Assembly (NCBI GenBank): GCA_910589415.1
Contig: OU342638.1
Location: 37,297,579 to 37,361,578 of the forward strand
DNA length: 64,000 nucleotides
Reading direction: 5' to 3'
DNA from: Malachius bipustulatus
Lineage: Eukaryota; Arthropoda; Insecta; Coleoptera; Melyridae
Under the pieces are notes generated by a model, which was given only the letters and a program-made list of their open reading frames with translations, was not told the DNA's origin and did no database searches. This document shows, in pieces, positions 23,737-41,689 of this stretch. Every line of letters begins with the position of its first letter. The first letter of the stretch is position 1. The position numbers and the translations under genes are program-made.

Positions 23737-24229
23737 TTCACTTCCTTCTCTCTCCAGAAATTTTATTCCTACCTAATTTCTATCTTCTCTACAACATTTA
23801 CAAACTCCTGTTTGGAATGAGGTTTGACAATACGCGAATTGAGAATGCTATGTCTTTTGTCGTATCTAGAATGAATGAAGAATGTATGTAGAATGAAAAC
23901 CGTATCTTCAAAGCATTTCTCAAGGATCTCGAAACTAGCTGTGTGAATGTGAGCTCAAAGTATAAATGTTGCTAATTTTGGGATCGGTATCTGTTATCCT
24001 CAGTCTCTTATCTTGTACTATCGCTCAATTTTTGAGAACCCATAATTTTTCTGGTTATCTAAACTTTTACCTTAAGAAGGAGCTATTTATCTATCTTATC
24101 TGGCTAACGTTTACAAGTCTAATGTTATCTCTTAAGTTTTCTTGTGTTCATTGAACCAACGAAAAACACTATCTTACCGTTGTATCTACCTTATCTTTTC
24201 CTTTACCTCTATCTTATCTACTATCTATT

Positions 24230-24555
24230 ACGGGTGCTTTCCCGACAGTTTCCGCCCTGCTTTAGGCTAAAGAGAAAACTGCCCTGTTTGTCCAAACAAG
24301 AGACAACAGGTTATCTTTATCTTACTTACCATCTCTTTTAAAGACGGGTGCTTTCCCGACAGTTTCCGCCCTGCTACGTGCTAAAGTGAAAACTGCTCTG
24401 CTTGTCCAATCAGACGACAGCAGATACCTCTTTATCTTACTTACCATCTCTTTTAAAGACGGGTGCTTTCCCGACAGTTTCCGCCCTGCCTTAGGCTAAA
24501 GAGAAGACTGCCCTGTTTGTCCAAGCAAAAGACAACAGGTTATCTTTATCTTACC
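24230..24555 (+). repeat. Three tandem copies of a ~115-bp unit
   Basis: Copies begin ACGGGTGCTTTCCCGACAGT at 24230, 24344 and 24459. Each runs through a GCCCTG block, a CTAAAG(A/T)GAA(A/G)ACTGC block, TTGTCCAA and TTATC(TT)TATCTTAC. Copies 1 and 3 are closest in the middle, so the order looks like A-B-A'. CCCTGCT...GACAGCAG-type complementarity suggests that each copy could form a hairpin. Confidence 0.8.
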
Positions 24556-25409
24556 TTACCTTACCTATTAGTACCATAATGAAATGGTGACTAATGCTTA
24601 TCTTAGATATTCTTTTCAATAAAGAAAAGAAATTATCTTATCTTACCTTAATACCTTTACCTATTAGCTTCATAACGAAATGAAAGCTAATCATTATCTT
24701 CTCTGCGAATATTTTCCCGGATGGAAAATATAAATCTACGTGAATTCGAGTTCAGAATTTGCAAAGGAGGCTTTAGATATTCAGTGCTGATGTAAAGGAA
24801 TCTGAACACTGATATCGAATACCCCCTATCTCAGCGATGAAATGGTTTTCCCATTTTGTCTTATCTTTCCGAGTGATTGGGCTATCTTATTGTGTCTTTG
24901 ATGAATGTCTAGTAATCCAGGCGATCATTGATGATTTCTTGAAGTGATTATTGGAAGTCTCCAAGTAATTTGTTCCGTATGACTTTTGAGATTTATCTGA
25001 CAAGGACACGTAAAGTGACCTTCTCAATGACCAGTTATCTTAGCTTGTCCCCTTGTAACTAGTAGTAGTTAGAACAACTACTTATCTATTTCGAAACTTT
25101 CCCATAAAGGAGTAGAATTATCTACATCTCGTTTTCTTACATTTATATCTTCCCCTATCTATTTTCATTGTAAGGAATGAAAATTATGTACATTATCTCT
25201 CCCCATTCGCATATGTTTGCGAATACCTTTTGAGTTATCTGTATATATGCCTAATTATACCTATCCCGCTACCTTGACTTTTTATGATGAAGTCAGAATT
25301 TCTGGATTTGTTTAGTTGTCCATTTTATCGAGTAGCAGCCCTGTTTCCGAGAGTTTTAGTTTGTGTGAAAACTCCCATAGCAATTTTCTTAGTCCTTCAG
25401 TGTTGGCGG

Positions 25410-25434
25410 TTTTTTTTTTTTTTTTTTTTTTTTT
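25410..25434 (+). repeat. Run of 25 T
   Basis: An uninterrupted T run inside the 3' non-coding region of the retrotransposon. Its length may be inexact, as such runs are prone to slippage in sequencing. Confidence 0.7.
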
Positions 25435-25937
25435 GAAACCCCAGGCTGAAGTAGTGTTCAAAACTATGGGTGGTTGAACATCAAACAGAACAACGTAGCT
25501 CTATTAACAGCGAGCCTGTTATACCGAAATGTTATAACTTAATTTTAATTCTTGTGTATACAATATCTAATTATAAGTGTTTATAATAATAATCAACTTG
25601 ATAGCATGTTATCTAGAAAGAATGCATGTACATTTTCTTTTATCTACTTAGCATTAAGGTTTTGTAATTATAAATTTAATCTGCATGAGCGAGTTAAATA
25701 TTTCTTTTTGTATTATATAGCTAGTTAAAGTGACTAACTGTGCGATATTATCTGAACGAATAGTAAACATGGTAGAAAACTTTTACAAGGTCTGTTTTTG
25801 TAGAACACTATTCTCTTTTTTTTCGATTTGTGTTGTCCTTGTTGGTCATCCACAATCATACCTTCATGTATACCCTTCTACGGGTATAGAAAGAACTAGA
25901 ATTTTCTTCTAGTTTTTGAATTTTCTCTTGCATCGGT

Positions 25938-25948
25938 AAGGGGAGGTG
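25938..25948 (+). other. Polypurine tract of the LTR element
   Basis: AAGGGGAGGTG directly abuts the 3' LTR, as expected for the primer of plus-strand DNA synthesis. Confidence 0.75.
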
Positions 25949-27640
25949 TGTAACGTGAATACGTCACCTGTTGTCCTCCTTGCAAAGCTTCCCTCGTTTT
26001 AAAGAGAATTGTAAAATTACAGTTCCCTACAACTCCCTATAATATAGATCGCATCTTTGAACTGACTACCCACACCATATTCTGGCGCTGGTACTGTCCG
26101 GATAATTCACTACTAGATGGCATTGCACGTTTCGTTTCACTTAGATCCTGAGTTCCTTTCAGGAACCAAATAAGCTGTCGTTTCAGTCCGATCCTGAGTT
26201 CCTTTCAGGAACCAAATAAGTTGTCAACTGTCAATCAGATTTCAGTATCTGCCCGTGACATTTCTCCTTTCACCAACCGAAGGCGGATTTCCTCTCGAGT
26301 TCACGGAACTGAATTCACTTCCTTTTTATCTGTCCATCAAGAAAGTTGATTCTCTTGATCGTTCCCATCGAAGCCTGTTGTTCAGGGTAAGTCGCCATTA
26401 CAGATATTTTTGAAGAGAAGCTCTAATTTGATTATTACTTATTTTTAGCTTCTGGGATTTCCTTCAATCTTTCGGGGATTCTATCTCAACGTTACCTTAT
26501 ACCTTATCTTTACCTTTATCTCTGGTAAATACTTTGTCTTCTCCGGTATTTACTAACTATCTGGATTAATTGCCTATTGCGACCGAGGAAGCCATCTTGA
26601 ACTAAGAAACAAAGGGAGCATGGCCCATTTTTATTCTCCAACTATCTAATTCATCCTTCCACCGTTTTCATTCATCCAAGGTGAAATAAATCAACATTTC
26701 GAAGATCTCCAATAACAACAGAGCATTTTCCCGGTGCTAGTGCTGTTTACGACCTTTCAACCCCAGGAGCCTCGTCAGGGCGCGGTCCCTACACCTGCTG
26801 GTTTTCTTCTGGAGATTTCAATGCCTGATTAAGCACCACACCTAGTAAAGTCCAGGAGTTATTAATATCCTTTTTACTGTCAAAATAAAGACAGTTTTTA
26901 CCTCAATCAGCTTCATCCCGGAAACTGTAAGTGTTGTCTTTTATTTTATTTCACCGATCATGACGAAGAAGGACTAGAAGATCAGTGCTAACTTAGTAAA
27001 TTAATTAATTATCACTCACGAACTTTATCTTTCCCGATATAAATGATATCGGAAGTATCTTATTCTTTTGTACACAGCTGTACAAGATAAAGGATCCTTT
27101 ATTTTCAAACAAACTGATTGTTTAAATATATTTATATCAGATTTAAAGCTTTTAAAATAAGACAGGATAATTATTTGATTTTAATTAAACAGGAAATGTA
27201 AACCATAATTTGCTCATTAAACATCTGTCCATTTTAACTTATTCTTTGAAAATCACATTAACATCTTTATAACCCTAAATCTACTTTTTATTAGTTCTTC
27301 ATAGAGTTTAGGTAGCACAATAAAAATAAGAACTCGAGCAAATCGAGTTAATAAGAACTGAAGAACTCTTTGGCATCCCTAATCTACCTTAGATACCTAT
27401 ATATAGGGTGTACCTTTTAAATAATTAAAGCAGCAGAATAACTAGCACTCTGATAGTATTTGATTCAGTTTTCAAGTTATTCAACTTCATTATCTTCAGA
27501 GAAATTTGTCGTGAAAGTTTCTTTTGCAGTATTATCGTTTTGCCGAAACAACATTTTGCCCTTCGCTTGCACTGCAAGCTCTCGTTACTGCTACTTTCGA
27601 CATTCCCTGAATTATAATCAATTATTTTGCTCACGCTGCA
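25949..27640 (+). repeat. 3' LTR
   Basis: Same length as the 5' LTR and no mismatch found in the portions compared, including both copies of the 31-bp repeat. Followed by the ATGT target duplication. Confidence 0.95.
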
Positions 27641-27644
27641 ATGT

Positions 27645-28030
27645 GACTGTTTGAATATAAGGAACAATTATTATTATATTTTAAATTATTTATATTATAA
27701 ATTGTTTAGAAAGTGTTTGTGCGCATTATGGAATTTTATTATGTATTTTTATAAATTTTGAAAACTTTGTAGGTTTTTTTAATCACCTACCTACCCACCA
27801 AACTTATAAATCACAGTAGTACCTAACTACAAATAATATAGGTAAGTAACTGATGGTTATCACCAAATTATATTTAATTAAGTATGATCTTGCAGTCAGT
27901 ATTATGAGGAAGTCGGCAGGAACTTTTCAAATAACTTTCCTTAATTAAAAAACTCAAAAATAAACTAGATACAGACTTTGCAGAAGCTAAAAAAATTAAA
28001 GTCCAGACCTATAGTATAAATTCAACTATA
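27645..28030. other. Gene-free flank between two mobile elements
   Basis: AT-rich sequence with no frame or recognised element. Confidence 0.5.
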
Positions 28031-28998
28031 CAGGGTGCATCATATATCCTTCTTTGTATTGCTATCTCGTAAACGCTAACATACAGGATCAGTTAAATTA
28101 GAGTGGAAGATGCTAAATTTGATGATTAATAAGAATCTGAACTTTTTTTTATTTTCCGTCGGTGCTGAAATATCCCGAAAAAACTGAAAAATCGAGATTT
28201 CTTTTTTTGGAATATCTTTCTTGCTATTGGAAATTAATAAATAATTTTTTGTAGGCTTACATAAGTCGCCATCTGACGTTTAAAGCCATTTTCAAAACCG
28301 ACTAATAAATAAATAAATAAACAAGGGCAGAGTTTTCAGTTAACTTTCGTTTTTCTTATGACCGCCATATTATTTTTTTATGTCGTTCGATATAAAAACA
28401 TAATAGAAACCAAATATAAATATACATTAAAAAAAAAATTTCAAAAATTTTATTCTTTTTTCGAAGAAAAACAAAAAAAAAATTCGCTGAAATAAGTCAA
28501 TATGAAGTCATACTGCTTGCCTTATGGTTTTTTAATTTCTCTGTGATATTCGGTCAAAAAAATTTTGAAAAAAAAGAACAAAAATTTTTGAAATTTATTT
28601 TTTGGATTTTTTTCCATTATTTTTTTCATACCGAACGACATAAAAAAACAATATGGCGGCCATAAGAAAAACAAAAGTTGACAATGAAAACTCTTGGGAT
28701 CTAGTCGGCTTTGAAAATTTTTGAAACGTCAGATCGGTAGCTCTTGGCGACTTATGTAAGCCTACAAAAAAAACTATTTATAAATTTACAATAATAAAAA
28801 AGATATGACGAAAATAAGTAATTTCGATATTTCAGTTTTTTCAGGATATTTCAGGAATGATAACAGATATCTTGTATGACTTGACGGATTAGAGATGACC
28901 ATAAAATTGCGCATCTTTTCTCTAATTTAAGTAACCGACCCTGCATCTCTTATCAGTGTTCAGGAGATAGAAATATAGAGGATATATGGTGCACCCTG
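28031..28998. mobile_element. Fold-back element, ~970 bp, TA-flanked
   Basis: It starts CAGGGTGCATCATATATCCT and ends in the near inverse AGGATATATGGTGCACCCTG, flanked by TA on each side as in Tc1/mariner-type insertions. Inside, long arms are inverted copies of each other: CTGAAATATCCCGAAAAAAC, TGTAGGCTTACATAAGTCGC and the GGCCGCCATATT-type block on the left all return reversed on the right (about 28650-28860). There is no transposase frame, so it is non-autonomous. A transcript across it would fold into a hairpin several hundred bp long. Confidence 0.8.
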
Positions 28999-29464
28999 TA
29001 TACATACTTTGCCAAACTGATTTTGGTAAACAATAAAAAAATCGAATACCTACCTAAAATCGGTTACCTAGGAAACAAAATCAAAATAACACATATTTTA
29101 AGTGGAAAGTTTTTAGAAATAAATTTCAATTAAGTATTAATATCGCTAGCTTTGAATTTGAATTGTTATTACAGACTTTTACTGGCCTAGAAAGACTTCC
29201 CAAAGAATTTCCCAAAAATATGCAACAATTAGGTAGGTACTCTAAATACATACCTACATCTCTCGGGAAATAAATAAACTGTTGACTTCAGTTGCCTATA
29301 AAATTAAATTTCAGATAAAATGTAACGTGTTACCGTCTGCGATGCAAACAATAATAATCGAGGAATTAGTCTCAGACCTTAGCCTTTATTTATATTGACT
29401 AAAAAGTAAAAAAAAGTCCAACAGATTCACAAAATGACTAATAAAATACACCGCAGCAATGCTT
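28999..29464. other. Gene-free stretch
   Basis: AT-rich, nothing recognised. Confidence 0.5.
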
Positions 29465-29660
29465 GAAATATGTAACCAGCACGTCCGTGACGTCACTCAC
29501 CCCCACTCCGCTGGAGAAACTTTCATCGGATCGAGCTATCCTACACTATACAGAATCCTTGGAATCGGACACCTCCTCTCACTTCTGCGATCCTGATGAG
29601 CCGGGATCGAAATTTCATGAAAACCGAGGACGTGTAGCCTGCTGCCAGTTCAAATTATAA
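29465..29660. repeat. Fragment of a dispersed repeat family
   Basis: GC-richer block. Its ACACCTCCTNTC...TTCTGCGATCCTG...TCGAAA part matches 14860-14910 on the same strand, and TATACAGAATCCTTGG followed by TCGGA matches the minus strand at about 15755-15795. The short open frame in it is not supported as a gene. Confidence 0.55.
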
Positions 29661-30537
29661 TAAAGTTTTGCATGTTAAGTCAAACGTCATTTGATTTGAT
29701 TCTCAATAATTGCATTGTATCCAAAATATTTTAATTTTTTTTATAATATTTGAAGAGTTTTAGCAATAACTGCTGCCTGCTAATAAGGTGAATCTCTAAT
29801 ACAATATCTAGTGATTTGAGGGTGTCTCTTTGTATTTTTTGTAAAGAGCTACGCTGATTTCTTGAAAGGGGAAATACCTCCCTTTCCCAGCAGAATATTT
29901 GACCGTCTCGTGTTTTAACAGTTTTCCCTATCAAAAAATAGTCAAATAAATCCCTTATTAATGAAGAAAGCAAATTCGTCTCGTCGTCTGTATCATCAGA
30001 GACGTCATAAGTCAGTACGAGTTGCTCAGCAGCACAACTTACTATTAAAACTAATACTGCGCAGTAGCAAAAATTACAGTAGGGCAGACGATCCAGCTCG
30101 CCCCGGACAGTTTTATTTTATTTAAATATATTCATTCAAGGGTATTTATGAAATAATAACAGTAACAGTAATAAAATAAATATCAGCTGAGTTGTAAGAT
30201 GTAATACCTAATAAGTGTTATCTCTATTAATAATAGATAACGCAATAAATAAATAATATTTTATTATAATGATTGTCTCTGGTCTCCGGTTTGACTTTAC
30301 ATAAAACGCAGCCAGTGTAAAACGTGTTGCCTATCCTTCCCCGCCGCCCGCAAAAATAATTATATAATTTGACAGGACAGCAGAAGAGGTGGTACTGGTG
30401 GTAATTGTTTGCTAATGTCAAAAAAGTTCACTTTCCCATGTCAAATGGGCTGCTAGGTAGACCAGTTCCTCTCACGACTGCTATCGCATTTAATTTTTTA
30501 TTTAAATAATAATAAGTCGGCGCTAATCAAAGTGAAA
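29661..30537. other. Upstream region of the P5C dehydrogenase gene
   Basis: No other gene seen. Promoter and 5' UTR of the following gene should lie here; I cannot place a TATA box or start site with confidence. Confidence 0.4.
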
Positions 30538-36632
<6,095 letters not shown>

Positions 36633-37256
36633 GAGTATTAAATTTAAACATGTTGAATGTAATTATTATTAATTAATTATTATCATTACCATAATTGGAA
36701 ATTCTCATTATTGTGATTGTTCGGCTGGTCACATTTCGATGTATCAAGTTTTTTGTTACCACTTGAATGAATCTCTCGTCTTGCTTTAAATAATTAATTG
36801 AACAGTCGAATGTTAATTTATATAATCAGTTGATGATGCGTTATTGTAGCGGATGATTGAAGTTATTCAATTTCCCAGTATTCAGTCGTAGAGATCGTTT
36901 GAGAGACCGAGACCAGTTGTTTTATTATTATTATTATTATTGTATTATTACAGCGTTGGTATTTTTTAGGTTATAAAACCCTAGGAGTATATATTATAAG
37001 ATTGAAATGGACAATATTCGTAACTGTTAAAGAAAAAAAAATTAGGTAATTGTATGTGCATATATTCGAAATTGCTATGTAAATCACATATCGTTATCGT
37101 ATACTATGTATTTATTTATCCAAGCCAAGAGTCCTACTTTATTTATGTATAATTTCAGTATTTCCCCTAGTTTTGTTCTATTTATTTCAGGATCTTTGTG
37201 TATGTACTTGTAGTAGGTCACATCTCCTGTCGTGAGTGTGGAACTTGTATAGTAGC
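36633..37256 (+). other. 3' UTR of the P5C dehydrogenase gene
   Basis: Non-coding, AT-rich, ending at the poly(A) signal at 37257. No other feature seen. Confidence 0.5.
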
Positions 37257-37270
37257 AATAAAGCTTTATT
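37257..37270. terminator. Two-way poly(A) signal, AATAAAGCTTTATT
   Basis: This perfect 14-bp palindrome gives AATAAA on the plus strand (37257-37262) for the P5CDH gene and AATAAA on the minus strand (37265-37270) for the convergent RABAC1 gene, whose stop codon is at 37382. If both are used the two transcripts overlap or meet end to end. Confidence 0.55.
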
Positions 37271-37381
37271 GTTAAAAACTAAGGTCTATCAATCCTTTAA
37301 ACTACCCTCTCTATTTTTGTATCAAAATATATTAATATTTACATTTAGAATAAAATATAATAACAAAACGATAATAATAAG

Positions 37382-38076
37382 TTATACTTCTGCAAGAAAC
37401 GGCGCTTCGTCTTCACTCCTAGTGACCGCATCGATGTTATAAAACGACGCGTGTAAAGCTATAACGACGCAGCTGGCTCCGATGACCCAAAACATAGCGG
37501 CGTGCGCTCCCACCATATAATACAAAGGAAACGAGCACAACATAACCAAGCCGTACTGCTCCCCCAACGACAACTCCCGCCCGAAAATCACCAGTTTCTT
37601 CTCCTGGTGTCTCTTGTTGAGTTTGTAAGAGACGTAGAGAGTAAGCGCGATCGCCATCAGTACCAGCGGTGACGTAATCCTGGAATATTTTGTATTAAGC
37701 CTATGAACATTTCACCTCGACGAAGATACTTACAAGCAGTACACGACGAGTCCTAGAAAAACGAATAAATAATTGCTCTGGAAGTATTCAATGTTCCGGG
37801 TGACTCGTTTGAATAGGCGTGGCAACGATGGAGGCGCCCTGAAGTTGGAAGTGGAGAGGAAGAGCGTCCACGGTCTGACGTTGTTCTTTTGCTGCTGGAG
37901 CCATTCTTTCGGTTCGGGGAGATTCGAGAAGGTTTGGAAGATGCTGGAATTCAAGACGCAATAATTATTAATCTTGTTGGTGGTGGTAGGGTTGGTGTTG
38001 GTAGTTACCTTAATTTTTCTGGTTTCGGGGGTTGGTAGATTTCTCCTGCGACTTCTTCCACGACGACACCTTCCAT
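37382..38076 (-). CDS. RABAC1: Prenylated Rab acceptor protein 1 (PRA1/Yip3)
   Basis: Three exons (38009-38076, 37734-37943, 37382-37679) give 191 residues, close to the ~185 of the family. PRA1 is a small four-helix membrane protein of Golgi/ER that binds prenylated Rab GTPases and helps displace GDI. Diagnostic strings are RPWTLFLSTSNFRAPP, RLFKRVTRNIEYFQSNYLFV, FLGLVVYCLITSPLVLMAIA, KLVIFGRELSLGEQYGL and AAMFWVIGASCVVIALHASF. The two long hydrophobic hairpins lie at roughly residues 75-112 and 130-170. The start MEGVVVEEVAGEIYQPPKPE comes from exon 1, which has a consensus donor; the internal Met near 37954 lies in the intron and is not the start. Ends in acidic EDEAPFLAEV. Confidence 0.92.
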
Positions 38077-41000
38077 TATTTCGGTTCGGATTATTTAGGA
38101 CATGTATAGTTTTAGGTTATGTTAGGTTGACTATGTTGATCTGTTCTTCACGGTCTCAGCTGTTTTGGAACTGATGACGAATTTTGTTTAATTTCTTTCA
38201 CTTTATTGATGTATTTAATTATTTACCAGCAACTTGAAGATTTCATTATGAATTGAAGAATTAATGTTTATTTATTTTTACTTTCAGTTCAGTGTTCAGT
38301 GTTCAGTGATTGTATTATTTGATTTGTATTTGTAAACGTCACCATTCAGGTTTTTTAAATCTGTCATTGTCAAACTTCATTAGGTGATCACTGACATTTC
38401 AATTTTAGGGATGCGCGATACTGTATCTCTATGACGTCATTTCATTTATATACCTATATGTTATTCAACTAATAATTGAATTGACATTATTCAATAATTT
38501 ATCGTATCTGGTGTATCTTTTAGCTTCAAAATTCATTATATTATTATCGAACAACGATAAATAGAATATTTTTGATGAAAAAGGCTCGAAAGTGGTTATG
38601 GTATGTAGGTATTTAATTGATGTTCTATGCATCTGCGTTCGTTACTGTTATCAATTTTGATCTGGAGAATAATGTTCACAAAACTAATAACTTTCACAAA
38701 AAAACACAATGAAATCACAACAAAATTGATCGAACTCTGTACAGAAAATTGGCCCCGGGTTGTTTGCTATTATTTATTGTTAAAGTTTCTAGTCTTCCGC
38801 AGGAATGAAAAAAGTAATATGAAATATTGAAGGATTTATTTTATTGTCAAGTGTTTTCTATAAATTATTCAAATTTTTTTATCTGTTCATTTTAAACACA
38901 TTAATATTATTATCGATAAGACTTGCAATTTCATCAAATGTTGATAAATAAGACACTTTAACTTAAGATAAGACACTCTATTTAAACATTTAGATATTAG
39001 GTACACTTTATTTTATTTAGATGGACTAATAAATAATACATAATATAGGTGTTTTGTTTATTATTTGATTACGAGGAAATTAAAGGAAATTGATAAGGGC
39101 CGATAACATCAATTTAAATATCTCAGATCAGGTGATTACGATTAATATTAGTACATGATCCTGGGTGCATGTGTGTCATATCTATTTGAATAATATCCAA
39201 CACAAAGAGTGATTTCTTCGGACGATATTATAATAAATAAATTACAAGGGAAGGGGTCACACTTTTGATCTACTCTCCTCATTCATCAACATCCAGGTAA
39301 GTAAATAATTTACAAAACTTGAAAACGTTATACGAAATTGAAATCGTTATAAGTTTCTCAGATTTTCCAATAACTTACTCGAGGCCCTCCTGTATTGTAC
39401 ATTTGAACCTGCTCATAAAAAAGTCTGCCCTTCCAGTTTCAAGAAACTGCAAAACTGAAAAAAAGTTGTAATAATAAACTTATTCGTTATATGATACGAG
39501 TGAGAATCGAAAATTTCGTTACAGCCGATATCCGGCATTATAGAAAATAAATTCGCAGCAGCGTTCACAAGCTGAAAGCATTTTTTTATTCACTGCCTTT
39601 TTATTTCATTTCTTCGTTTCTTGAAATTTTGATTGTTATGCGTTTCTTAACGGCGGTGGACTGGACTTTCACAAATTTATACACAACATTAAAATATAAA
39701 ACATGAATTTATTGTCTCCATAAAATAACATACATAATTGAAATTGATAATTTTACTTTGCTCGGAAGATTTAAATTCGTGAATGTAGTATAGATGGACA
39801 CTCCCTAGCACCAGCATCCGGAAAAAGGCGCTTGGTCTACCGATAGACGATAAGTTCCAGGTTTTTTACCTTTACTGCCGTTAGTAGTTAGAACGGAGTT
39901 CTTGTAGCTTTATTGATTAACTGAAAATAAAGCTGTTAACACAGACATTGTGGGTGGATTAACTGATTTTACTGTGGCTTTATCGTTTCGTTGAGGAATG
40001 AGAAACAAACAGAAAATACTCCCTATTATTATATTTACATGAAATTTACAACGATTTGACTTTACAAATTCCCTTTTTATTTACAAGATTAATTTATTTT
40101 ATAAATTAGATCGAGGGGAAAAATTATAGTCGCATGAAATGAACGTGGATTTTCCTATTAAATGAATGAATAGGCTCGTCTTCTATTACGTAACGGTCAA
40201 TTCCCGCTCGCAATCGAAGGCTAGCCCTTTATGTGCCCAACTAACTCGCCGAGTCAGAGGTCACGGGTGATGCTACGCTGAATCAGAATAATTGGATCAG
40301 GGATATGAATCAATTCTTCGCGCACCTGGGTCCTCGTTCGAATCTGACTAGCTTTTAGCAATAAGGGGAGGGGATGAAGAATCAATTCTTCTTCTTCGCT
40401 CGAGAAGAAGTCCCGATCGGTACTCATCGAGACCTCCGGAAAAAGGTTGAGCTTGTAACGGGATTTTCTGTTAGGTAATGATGATTTCCCAGGGATGGAT
40501 GTCTGCCCCTTTGTACCCGCGACAAGTCAATTAAAAATTACAAATCTTTATTTACAAGTATTCTATTTACACATATCTATATTCGTCTTGCTAATACTGA
40601 ACCACTGTATCCTATGGGCTGGCTCTCGTCCTCCACAATCCGTCTAATTGGTTGCAGATAGCCGCGTCGGGGCGCGTACTAATGCTGATTGGTCGTTTAC
40701 CTACGGCCACTGAATGGTTCGCGGCCGGCTCTTCAGCGCCAGTCGCCCGCTCGCAGTCGCATAGTGCGTGTCGGTTGCTGTAGTCTCCGGAACACGCGCC
40801 GGAAAGCAATCTGGGAGGATATTCTCCGGCGGCGAGGCTACCTGAAACAAAATCCGTTCCCGATGCCTCAATATGACCTCGGGACGGCTGTTACTGAATC
40901 CAGCCATCAATACAGGCCGGATAGGGACTGAAGGGATCAGCCGGTACTTCAATGCAGCGCCGACTGATTCCCTATACTGAATCGGTCGCCGGCCAGAGCT

Positions 41001-41683
41001 CACTCCACTCTGGTCGGTCTGCCGATACCGGGTTACAGTGAGGTTCGACTCATTTCATCGACCTACTGAAGCCGGCTACGTAAATGGATAGGGTGCACTC
41101 AATACATGCCCCCGGTGATCTCCGAGCTCAATTCACAAGGAGAGAGAGTGGTTCTCGAGTCAGTACATCGAATCATCTGGCCAGCTCTTCAGTGGGCTCT
41201 CTTTATATATTTTATATCTTTATAAACAACGACAACTTCTTATCTTGTTTTTCTCTTGGCTTTGCATTTATTTGCTTGAATTTAATATTTTAATAATTCT
41301 CGCGGAAAAACATCCCTTATCTTGTTATTGTCGATTTCTTTATTTGGATTTTAATATTTTAATAATTTAATAATAATTTCTAAATGATTTCTTCCTGACT
41401 TTGGTGAAAATGATATTTTCCTCATATTATGGCGTCGCTTTACAGCGTCGCGACGTCGTTAAGGTAACGTCAATTTTTCTACTCCCATTTTTACGGATCT
41501 CATTTCGCATATGCTTTGCAAAAGACTTTTGAATGTTTCATAAGCTCAATCTAGCTAGAGATAATTCTTCTTCTTCACTGTTAAACTTTTGTTTTTTTAG
41601 CCGACCGATCTCAAACTCCACCGAACTCTTCAAACGACTCTCTCAGGGGGCTTTGTTATTTCATGTTTATTTATCTCTTTCAG
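38077..41683. other. Gene-free stretch with a GC-rich block
   Basis: No supported coding gene. From 38077 to about 40600 it is AT-rich, with two fragments that look like retroelement ends (for example AATAAAGCTGTTAACACAGA near 39925). At about 40610-41190 the composition becomes clearly GC- and CpG-richer than the surroundings, with no frame longer than about 100 codons and no known motif; it could be a promoter/leader region for the downstream NACHT gene or a transposon remnant. Splice-acceptor-like TTTTTTTAG (about 41600) and CTCTTTCAG (41683) precede the NACHT start. Confidence 0.4.
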
Positions 41684-41689
41684 TGCCTC

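Larger units (their letters stand above)
23737..25937 (+). other. Long 3' non-coding region of the LTR element, rich in TTATCT
   Basis: About 2.2 kb with no envelope-like frame. TTATCT (AGATAA on the other strand, the GATA-factor site) and CTTATC/CTATCT variants recur roughly twenty times between about 23990 and 25240, nearly all in the same orientation. It also holds three tandem copies of a ~115-bp unit and a 25-T run. Confidence 0.7.
16267..27640 (+). mobile_element. Complete Ty3/gypsy LTR retrotransposon, 11.4 kb
   Basis: In order: LTR, primer-binding site, long leader, gag, -1 frameshift site, pol (protease, reverse transcriptase, RNase H, integrase), long 3' non-coding region, polypurine tract, LTR. 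Both LTRs begin TG and end CA, are 1,692 bp, and lie at a constant offset of 9,682 bp over their whole length with no difference found in the stretches I compared. The insertion is therefore very recent. gag and pol are open. No envelope-like frame exists between pol and the 3' LTR, so this looks like a non-enveloped element. The leader (17.96-19.07 kb) and 3' region (23.74-25.94 kb) are unusually long and packed with TTATCT words. Confidence 0.95.

Noticed and set aside
23737..25948. Looked for an envelope gene that would make the element an errantivirus
   Set aside because: No frame of more than about 65 codons, no signal peptide or transmembrane pattern.
40325..40350. GTTCGAATC word resembling a tRNA B box
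   Set aside because: No matching A box or foldable acceptor arms around it.
40701..41003. 100-codon minus-strand frame in the GC-rich block
   Set aside because: No motif, no splice support; long frames are expected by chance where GC is high.
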